From the NCBI GenBank assembly GCA_029204225.1, contig CM055099.1:63128142-63192141 (forward strand): a DNA stretch of 64,000 nucleotides, given 5' to 3'. The position numbers were made by a program, and so were the translations under genes. Below, one piece after another: positions 1 to 7,928 of the stretch (positions within the stretch are counted from its first letter, which is position 1; each line of letters starts with the position of its first letter). Under the pieces are notes generated by a model. The model had not been told where the DNA came from, ran no database searches, and saw only the letters and a program-made list of their open reading frames with translations. Source of the DNA: Diphasiastrum complanatum. Its lineage: Eukaryota; Streptophyta; Lycopodiopsida; Lycopodiales; Lycopodiaceae.

Positions 1-260
1 GGAGCTTAAGTATCTGGTCATCACAAGGCATGGAAAAATCTCATTGGCAAGCAAGGGGAGCATTTCATAGAGCAACAAATCATGGAGGACACAATTCAAG
101 AAATAAATATTTAGTTCAACTTTTTTAGTGGGTTTACAGAAGAGCACAATTTAGATATCAAGCTAAAAACTCGCCAAGTATTACGATATTTCGAAAGGCA
201 TTCAAATTCATTACAAAAAGAGATCCTTGTAATATATCAAAAATCTATTACTAAAAATTA
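1..260 (+). pseudogene. Possible 3' end of a decayed coding sequence (unknown)
   Basis: Frame 1 reads as protein-like sequence rich in charged residues (for example KAWKNLIGKQGEHF and LRYFERHSNSLQKE). It is interrupted by TAA at 7-9 and TAG at 112-114. It runs toward, and ends near, the 3' end of the leftward gene at 262, so the two would be convergent. I do not recognise the family. It may be the tail of another gene of the same unit as the H3/protease gene, or chance. The upstream part lies outside the window. Confidence 0.25.
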
Positions 261-261
261 C

Positions 262-1427
262 CTAATTATCATCATCATCCTCTTCAAGATTCAAATGGAT
301 GGCATTGTCATGAAGGAATAATCTCCTTTCATATGGATCCAAAAATTCTAACTTTTTCCTTTTGCTCATATCAATGTAACCCGAATAAAGGGCCATTGCT
401 GATGATCTTTTCGTAGTCTCATTGGGAGTATAACCCAATATCTTAATAGCCAAATCTCTCTTCACAAAAAATATTTTATATGTTCCTCTTCCGTACTTAT
501 GGCCTCCTAAACAAACTGATAATGATTTGATGGCCATAATGACAGTGGTTGCATATGGATTATAAGATGAATGATATATACAAATCTCATTATTGTGAAA
601 GTTTTTCAAATAATGAGATAGAGAAACATCTTCTCTCCCAGCTGATACACCTCGGACGCCTCCATGTCTCATACCAAAGGCATTCATTTCAACAGCATCT
701 AGTAAACGAGAAAAGAAAATAAATCTAGAATGATACATAACACTGCAAACTCAATAAGAAAACTGAACAATATCAATACCAATAAGAAATAAGAAAACTG
801 AACAATATCAATACCAATATAATATCTACTTACCAGATCATAATCATCATACTCAACGACGTTTGCTCTGCTGATGTCATGTCCTCCAATGGCCTCTACA
901 TTTCCGGAGGGGATATATCTAGCCCTAGGGGGATATCTTTTTTGAAATTCCAAAAATTCCTCCTCTTTAGGCAAAGACTTTTCATAGGCTTTAAATTTTT
1001 CAATCATGGCCTCCAAGGCCTCATTGCCAGATTTCCAATTGCTATCGTTATCATAAACTATCTCACTTTCAAGGTCATCATATGAGTAATCAACAATGTC
1101 AGAAAATTATGATAAATTTTGAGCAAAAATTGAGAGGATTTCATCCTCTCTCAAATTCAATACATCTTCTATATCATTAAATGAAATATAACATTCATTA
1201 TATATAAAATACAAAGGAACATCGAGTAGAGTTAATTGATTAACAGGAGATGCAAATGGAAGAGCTTTTTAATAAGCCATAGAAGCTTCAGCTTCAACCC
1301 CTATATCAGTATCTGCATCAGTTACATCAACTGGAGCAGGTGCAAATGCTTCGATCAATGGAACAATTGAAGATTCAACCGGCTCATCATCTGGAATTTC
1401 AGCAGATATGTAGAACACAAAATCCAT
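262..1427 (-). pseudogene. Decayed leftward gene of unknown function, divergent from the H3-protease gene
   Basis: From an ATG at 1427 (minus strand) one frame stays protein-like to a perfect GTAAGT donor after position 834, broken by two in-frame TAA codons (around 1269 and 1108). A second coding segment, about 698-262, encodes a domain rich in Tyr, His and Lys and ends in an acidic tail (EEDDDDN). The likely acceptor is a TTTACTAG before 698. That junction does not keep reading phase, so there is either a further indel or another acceptor. The 139-bp intron contains a 35-bp tandem duplication. The first exon is acidic with a basic patch (KFKAYEKSLPKEEEF). No family is recognised. It shares a 1.34-kb motif-rich intergenic region with the rightward H3-like gene and probably belongs to the same element. 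It is non-functional as it stands. Confidence 0.55.
753..815. repeat. Two-copy tandem duplication (35-bp unit)
   Basis: Copies at 753-787 and 788-815 share AATAAGAAAACTGAACAATA and the following bases. They lie in the intron of the leftward pseudogene. Confidence 0.85.
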
Positions 1428-2769
1428 TCCTTTGATTAGAAGGCGACATATTCTTTTGTGGATATCACAGTATATATTTCTTTTGAAATGGTCATGCAGG
1501 TTAGAGTGCTTTCTATTGTGTTTATGCTTAGAGGGATGGCGCGCGTTGATTCGATATCAGGAGAATGAAAAAAAACAAGAAGGCTAGAGAGTTCAGAATA
1601 AAAGATTACGGAATCAAAATATGGAAAGTGGTGCACATATTTATAGCCAATTCCTATTGATCACAGCCATATATTTGTCAAATAACGAATTGTGATTTAT
1701 AGCCTATATTTATCCACCAATCAGAATGAGACTAATTTGTACCTACGTCGAAATACATTAACTAGTCTAGTACTAGATTCAATGAATCATCATTAGCCCT
1801 ATGCCGGAATACATTAAATAGACAATCACTAGCCTCCTAGAATAATCATTAAAAAAATTATAAACAATTGATTAATGGATATCATTGAAAAACGTGAACG
1901 AGGAGAATTATTACAATCTCTCGTCCTATTTAAGCACCGTAAAGACGAAAATTTTCCTTTTGAGATAATATTCATTCAGAACATTTCCATAAGTCTTTCA
2001 TTATGCATTCCAGTATGATTTTTTTGCGTATGGGATATCAAATCAACGTGCCTGGCAGATGATGTATTTGCTGCATTTGGACTGCGCGTGTCGAATCGCT
2101 ATTCCAGGACCAAAATATTATCGAAATTTTTGAAATATTGGACCCTATATGCATGATCAAAGCTTGATTTGGAAGACTCTTCATACTTGCCAAAGTTATG
2201 CAGAATCTATTGAATCAAGCTCTGATCATTCATATTGCGTCCAATATTGGATGAGCGCGCGAGAATACATACTATGGTTGTCAAATGCTTTATATGCACG
2301 TTGATTAGCTATCGGGTGAAAATCTGGCCTTTGGAATTTTCCAAAATTATAATTATTGGATATAAAAAAGGTCTTATATTTAAAGTTGAACGTTGTCAAT
2401 TTCAGCATTAAATGGTAGAAGTGTGATTAATTGTAGATGTGACCATACTTTATTTGAAATTAGTTCTGGTTAATTCGATATGGACTAATCACCATCGTAA
2501 TACGAGCCACCACATTTGCAATCATTTCTGATTTTCTCTATATATACTGATCGACGACACTGAAATTTTTTTGCTTATAGTTATTGGTATCCATGCGATA
2601 TCAATTCAGCATGCTCGAAAACAACTTCCTTCAATCTGTTCCTACTTGTTCGTGCCCATCCGCTACCAGCTAACGAAATTGTTTAGCTCAAGTATCGCTT
2701 CGACGCGTCCGACCTGAGGTTTGATCCTGAAATCAACATTATCGCGTGTTGATCTGCTACTACACAAAA
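1428..2769. promoter_or_regulatory. Motif-loaded intergenic region between two divergent genes
   Basis: No reading frame is supported here. The region separates the start codons of the leftward unknown gene and the rightward H3-protease gene, and holds most copies of the 18-nt motif listed next. One degenerate copy (2744-2761) ends nine bases before the H3-like ATG, and another (1541-1558) lies about 115 bp from the leftward ATG. The layout suggests a shared bidirectional promoter or a binding region for an element-encoded protein. That role is inferred. Confidence 0.45.
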
Positions 2770-4440
2770 ATGGCGCGGACCAAGCAGACAACACGAGGGC
2801 ATTCAGGTGGAATACCAATTTGAGATGCGGTTCAAGGAAATCCACAACCACCACCTCGTCCACCACCACCTCCTCCTAGGCCAAGGGGCAGAAGAAGAGA
2901 CCCACTCTGGCTCAAGGATATTCAGAAGCTTCAGAAGACAAATAATCTTCTGATTCTGAAATCTCACATACAGAGGTCCATCAGGCAGGTGACAAGAAGT
3001 CTATCTACAGATGTGAGATGGACAGTAACGGCAATTGAGGCGCTGCACATAGCATATGAGGATTTTCAGGTGAAATTTTTTTCTAATATTGTTGTTGCAG
3101 CTGTCCATGCCAAGAGGCTGACCATCATGCCCAAGGATTTCAACATTGTGTTCAGGCTTTGGGACACATATGACAAGTTTGCTGAATACTTTAGACTTGC
3201 TCCCTCCTCTCCTCCAAAACAAGATTCAGAGAGGAGAAAACGAAAGCAATCTCAACCAACCCGGCTTGTTATTCGTATACAGAGCGGGAGTGTTTCAAAG
3301 AAGAGGAGGTCTCTCGACCCTCCATCTAAAGCGAGGGATTTTTCCAAGCCATCTCCTCTGAATACTATTCTTTCTTCTAGGCATTCTCCTCCTAAGTCTC
3401 CTTCTTCTCCTTCCACTCCATCTTTAGCTTCTCCTGCTAAATCTTCCTCTCCTAACCAATCTCCACCTCCTAAATCTCCTCCTCTTCCTAAACCTGTAAA
3501 TATTAGTTCCTCTCCTCCTGTTGTTGGAAGCGATTTAGATGGTTTTGTTAGTGTAAAGGTAGAATCAATTCTGAATGACAATTCTTTATGTGGTTTATCA
3601 GTGTTACTTCTGTCACCCCCTGCACTTGCCTTTGTAAACAGTTTTCAATATGTATAGTATGAACAATTGTTAAACACGTATCTTAAAGGTTTAGGTCCTC
3701 GATACAGTTTTAGGATGCCGAAGACCAATGTTGGTCTCCCCCTTTCTAGTTTAGATACTGATGAATTAGAAAGTAGGGATAAAATGTTGGGGGACAATGT
3801 AGGAGGTGGGGCAATTCAGTACTGGATTGAGTTCTTCTAGACCCCATTGTTTATAGATGTTGCATTGTTTCCCCTTCAACTCATGGCAACATTTGATTTC
3901 CCTGATTTCAAAAGTTTGCACGATGATATGCTCCAATACGTCAGACTGGGGACTCCAATTCTTGTGCTGCCATACATAACAAAGTAAGTGACTATTTTTC
4001 AAATTTTATTTCATTGAATTTTCCATATGAATTTTGATTTCACATTGATTCTCATGAATTTCTTGTTTTCTAATTTTAGTGATCATTGGAGCTTATATGT
4101 GTTGTCCCTATACGTCAATGATGAGGGTGTGTGTAATCCAGTTTGTTTGAAGATGAACTCTATTACACACACATACACACACACAAAATTGCCAGGACCC
4201 ATATACAAATATTGGAACTCTTTCCAGTACCAAATGCAAAAGCATACCCGAAGCTGAAAATGGTTGATGCAGAGGTATAAATTTTTCAATATCGGTTCGA
4301 CGCGCCCTTGTAGTTATTGATTGGTTTATTTTCCCAACGTGCTGATCCGATATTCAATCAAAAAAATTTGATATCAGTTTGACGCGCGCTTGTTTCCGTT
4401 GTAGATTTTATTCTTACATTCTGCGCATTGATCTGATATC
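1541..4440. repeat. Dispersed 18-nt motif array, consensus RATATCRNWTCRACGCGC
   Basis: Copies read on the plus strand: 2034-2051, 2243-2260, 2597-2614, 2691-2708, 4288-4305 and 4370-4387. Copies on the minus strand: 1541-1558, 2296-2313, 2744-2761, 4337-4354 and 4423-4440, plus a degenerate one around 2084-2104. Copies 1541 and 4288 match the consensus exactly; 2034, 4370 and 4423 have one mismatch; the others have two or three. Many mismatches are C-to-T or G-to-A in the CpG-rich ACGCGC half, as expected from deamination of methylated cytosine. Four copies lie in one intron of the H3-protease gene and the rest in the divergent intergenic region. I found none elsewhere by eye. Confidence 0.8.
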
Positions 4441-4731
4441 TCATAATGTTCAAATTTGGATTCTGCAGTCCTCCCAGCAGGTTGATTCTATCAGTTGTGG
4501 TTGGTATATCGTTTGCAATGCCAAACATTTTTTTAATTGGCTTGCATTACAAGATGGACTTCCAAATCTGGAAGAGGTAATATTCGATTAATTACTTTTA
4601 ATTGTGTTTTTGTTTTATTCATATACAAACTCCTATTGACTGATCTTTGATTAATTACATTTAACTGTGTTTATGTTTTTTTTCAGTTTAAATGCCATGT
4701 ACAGAAAATTTTAATAGAAATATACCCTGCA
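2770..4731 (+). pseudogene. Histone-H3-like module fused to a C48 (Ulp1-type) cysteine protease, degenerate
   Basis: The ATG at 2770 has a good context (A at -3, G at +4) and begins MARTKQTTRGHSGG, matching the H3 tail (ARTKQTARKSTGG). After a Pro/Arg-rich stretch a histone fold follows without gaps from codon 47 (WLKDIQKLQK, TDVRW, HAKRLTIMPKD at codons 113-123). Tail and fold lengths almost equal canonical H3. A Ser/Pro/Lys linker (about 3190-3540) leads to a C48-like protease: GDNVGG/IQYWIEFF near 3800, His in DHW (4084-4086), Asn where Asp is usual (4156-4158), and Gln plus Cys in QQVDSISCGW (Cys codon 4496-4498). Inferred exons are 2770-3983, 4080-4274, 4469-4576 and 4687 to about 4731, with good GT/AG sites. 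Breaks: TGA 2821-2823, TAG 3655-3657, TAG 3838-3840, and a frameshift at the CA run 4165-4187. C48 proteases occur in some plant DNA transposons; a fusion to a whole H3 is not known to me. Confidence 0.8.
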
Positions 4732-4830
4732 GTTTTTCTATGGTTGTTCTTACTTGTTAATTTTCCTCTTATCAATTCAGGTTATGATTCATTCATCTTC
4801 AATTTCTACTGTTTTTGGACATGTTTGTTT

Positions 4831-5032
4831 TTCATTGCCTTGGTCTGCCTTGCCTTTACCATGGTCTTTTTTGGATAAGTTCAGAATGATGATCTGATCG
4901 AACCTTTGCCGCAACCAATTCAAACATGCGACATTAGTTCACTTAGATTTGTTGCAGCAAAGCTTTGATCAAATCATCATCTGAACATATCCAAATATGC
5001 CAAGACAAGGCAATACAGACCAAGGCAATGAA
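4831..5032. repeat. Long imperfect inverted repeat (hairpin)
   Basis: TTCATTGCCTTGGTCTG at 4831-4847 pairs with its complement at 5016-5032. Pairing continues with mismatches inward to about 4914 and 4951, through GATCGAACCTTTGCCGCAAC against GATCAAAGCTTTGCTGCAAC. The arms are about 80 nt and the loop about 35 nt. It sits directly after the protease domain. It could be a foldback element, the terminal structure of the H3-protease unit, or a small-RNA precursor. Confidence 0.7.
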
Positions 5033-5354
5033 GACCAAAAATATAACCGGTATATACGAGACTTCAACAAGGGCAAGCGTCGATTGTAGTGATCACTGGA
5101 GTTCAAGTGACTGAAGATCTCTCCAATGGAGATAGTGCATTTCCTGCAGGAGACAATGAATCTTGCTATCGAAAACTCATATTATCCAGTTGCAATTACA
5201 TTGTGTTTTGCACCATGGAAATGGAGATCATAGAAATGAAAGAGCCTCATAGAAAAAGTGGTTCATATATTTTAAAAAATGATGTATACAAAAAATTGTA
5301 TTACATAATACAAAATTCAATAGTTCATAATCTATGGATCTTCAATTTTGATGG

Positions 5355-6786
5355 ATGTTCCAATGTCTTTGCATTTTATCGCTATTGGCGAAGTCCTCCC
5401 CCATCTTGTTAGTCGCTCTATCTGTTTTCAGTTTTAATAGATTTTCGCCTCTTTTCTATCCCCTCATCAGTTTGGCATCTCTACTCCTGGCGGCTGTGAA
5501 GCTGTCATTCATGGTTTGTGTGCCACCCTTGATCTCCATCCTGACTGGGTTGTTCTCCAAGTGGATGTTTCCAATGCTTTTAACTATGTTTCTAGAGCTG
5601 CAATCTTTCAGGAACTGCGCACGGCTGGCGGTGAGTTGGCTCAGCTTATCCCATCTGTGTGGTTGTTCTATGCTACTGAGACTCCTCTCTTTTACAGTCA
5701 CCATGTGCGCTCTGGAGATCTTTCTACTATCCAGTCTGTAGTAGGTACTCGTCAAGGTGATCCTTTGGCTGGTCCTCTTTTCGCTCTGGCTCATTTTCGT
5801 GCACTTCAAGCTTCTGTAGAGGCCTTTCTCTCCTGCCTATTTCCTTCGGTTGCTGATGACACTCATATTGTTGGTCCTGATCCTATAGTGCTCCTCGCAT
5901 TTCATCATTTCTCTGAGCAGCTGGCTTCTCTTGGTTTGTCTATTCAGCCTCGCAAGTATTCAGTGTGGTCTCCAGCAGGTCTTCCCCCGGACTTTGTTCC
6001 TCCTCAAGGTTTCCTTGCTCCTTCGGATGGCATTCACATTCTGGGTGTTCCTTTTGGGTTTGCTTCCTTCAGTTCTGTTTTTCTTGATGAGGCTCTCCAG
6101 GAGGATGTTGCTCATTCAGATCTGCTTCCCCGGTTGGGCGACACTCAGGTCTTGTTTGGCATCTTGACGTCTTGCTTTATCCAGCGTCCTTCTTATCTGC
6201 TGCGGACGTTCCCTCCTACTCCGGACTTTTTGCGTCTCCTCTCTTCCTTTGACAGCTCTCTTATGGAGGTTTTTGGCCGCCTTTTGGGCCCAGGTTCTTT
6301 GGATGGTGTGGAAACTCTTTCAGCTCGGAACTAGGCTCGGTTACCCATTTCTTGTGGAGGTGTGGGTTTTCTCTCTACAGTTGGAGGATTCCATGTCCTC
6401 AGAGAGCAGTCTCATGTACTTCCTCTTCCGCGTCCCACTCTTCCCGCAGACGTGCTGACATTGTTCCCTCTCGGGATGGGCTTTGTACTTTGGCAGATGT
6501 TGTTGTTGCTGATCCCACGCATGGTGACCTATTGCCTCGCTCTGCCTTCACACTAGGAGAAGCGGCAGGCGTGGCAACACAAGAGAAGGAAAAAAACTAC
6601 TCCGACAGGCACCCCACTGATGCTTTCCTTCCCTTGGCTATTGAGACTTATGGCACCTTGCATCGATGCTTTGAGGATTTTCTTCGCATGTGTTCTCATC
6701 AGGCGGCAGAGCGTCAAGGTATTCCTGGTTCTATTCTCGTGGCTTCTTTCAAAAAACGTGTTTCCATTGCCCTGCAACGTGCTTAG
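5355..6786 (+). pseudogene. LINE-type (non-LTR) reverse transcriptase, 5'-truncated and frameshifted
   Basis: The frame starts near 5355 with an AIGEVL-like segment, passes two stops near 5436, then is open from about 5460 to 6334. Motifs in order: STPGGCEAVIHG, VVLQVDVSNAFN (RT palm), GTRQGDPLAGPLFAL, and VADDTHIVG for the catalytic ADD. A frameshift follows at about 6335 (RLPISCGGVGF is recovered in another frame). The conserved C-terminal segment (DVVVADPTHGD and PLAIETYGTLHRCFE) runs to a stop at 6784-6786. Endonuclease and ORF1 are missing, as expected of a LINE truncated at its 5' end. It would have copied its RNA into the genome by target-primed reverse transcription and is dead now. 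Confidence 0.85.
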
Positions 6787-7080
6787 GCCCTATCTATTTT
6801 GCAACGGGCGACGGTGGCTGGGTCTGCTACATCTCATCTCCCTTCATTAGCCGACTCACCACCTCTTCACCTTTCTGATATGCTGCAGTCAGTTGGCAGA
6901 CTCCACGGACATCATCATAGTTTATGCACTTTTATTTTTAATGTCAGGATTTGGATTAATCTTAACTTTACTGCAAGCTTCGCTCTTGTTTGAGCCTACT
7001 TTTGTTTGAACTTCCCCTTCGGGATGTATATATCTTTTTCATCAATGTACCTACTACTTTTTCCTATGAATAAAAAAAAA
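6787..7080 (+). mobile_element. 3' untranslated end of the LINE with a short A tail
   Basis: This follows the reverse transcriptase stop and ends in AATAAAAAAAAAA at about 7069-7080, a typical LINE tail. No target-site duplication was identified. Confidence 0.6.
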
Positions 7081-7737
7081 ATTGAAAAACTTGAACACAT
7101 AGTCTTGTCTTTGTTTGAAGTAAGTCCCAAAAATGATAGCATAACATATTCTCCCAAACCTAGCTACTCCGTATAAGACAACCTACAAATTTCTAACAAA
7201 TTGTTGTGTGGTGGGGAATGGATATTTTAGTCACCTGCGCATCTAGCAAAATATCGCAAGGTTGTTAGGCTTAGCTGTAATTAAACTTTATTGAACTTGT
7301 TGTTAAGGTCAATGAAATTACGTCCTCAATTAAGGGCATAGAAAAGCATTTTAACTTTTGACTAGAATTCTTTATGGTCCACCAATTTTGACCTTTTTTA
7401 TAGGATATTATATGCTCCAACTTTTCTTTGGACCTTGTTTGGGCCATAATCTTGATTTTGAACCACTTTTATGGACTTCAATATTCATCATTTGTCTGCA
7501 TGTCACTTGAAAAAAGAAAACTTGTAGTGCATTTGTTACAAGGTCGTGTTGTTGACACTGATGATAAAAAAAATCATGGAAACCATTGAGATCATTTTCA
7601 TGGGTTTTAGAAATGCAAATCAAAATGCAGCAACAACAATCCATTACCGCAACTCAAAATCGAATGTTACAAGAATTTTATAGTGAATTTCTTAAGAACT
7701 TAAATAGAATATGCAATTGGCCACCATCCATGGCCCA
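7081..7737. other. AT-rich intergenic stretch upstream of the PDI gene
   Basis: No gene or repeat could be supported. The short frames here show no recognisable domains. Confidence 0.5.
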
Positions 7738-7830
7738 CCAATTGGTGTTGTGCACGTCCAATTAATCCTCACATCCAATCAGAGTTTGCCACCTAGGATC
7801 CTGTGACATGCCTACGTGGCAGAGGACCTT
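7738..7830 (+). promoter_or_regulatory. Candidate ER-stress promoter elements (ERSE-like, CCAAT and ACGT boxes)
   Basis: CCAAT at 7775-7779 is followed after exactly nine bases by CCACC at 7789-7793. The endoplasmic-reticulum stress element is CCAAT-N9-CCACG, so this is one base off. More CCAAT boxes lie nearby (7738-7742 and near 7758). CCTACGTGGC at 7811-7820 carries an ACGT core of the kind bound by plant bZIP factors. All of this is within 190 bp of the start codon of an ER folding enzyme, so regulation by the unfolded protein response is a reasonable inference. Confidence 0.5.
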
Positions 7831-7858
7831 AGTTGACTACTTGCATGAATACGGAAGG

Positions 7859-7926
7859 GGAGAGAGAGAGAGAGAGAGAGAGAGCGCGAGCGAGCGAGCG
7901 ATAGAGAGAGCGAGCGAGAGGGTGAG
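7859..7926 (+). repeat. GA-rich 5' leader
   Basis: A (GA)n run passes into GCGAGCGA repeats directly before the PDI start codon. It is probably 5' UTR; such GA/CT leaders are common in plant genes. Confidence 0.7.
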
Positions 7927-7928
7927 CG

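Noticed and set aside
2770-3140. Centromeric histone CENH3
   Set aside because: Loop 1 has the canonical H3 length and the tail begins ARTKQT, unlike CENH3.
3252-3581. Gly/Glu-rich minus-strand frame opposite the H3-protease linker
   Set aside because: It is the antisense of a low-complexity Ser/Pro linker; the plus frame is supported by homology.
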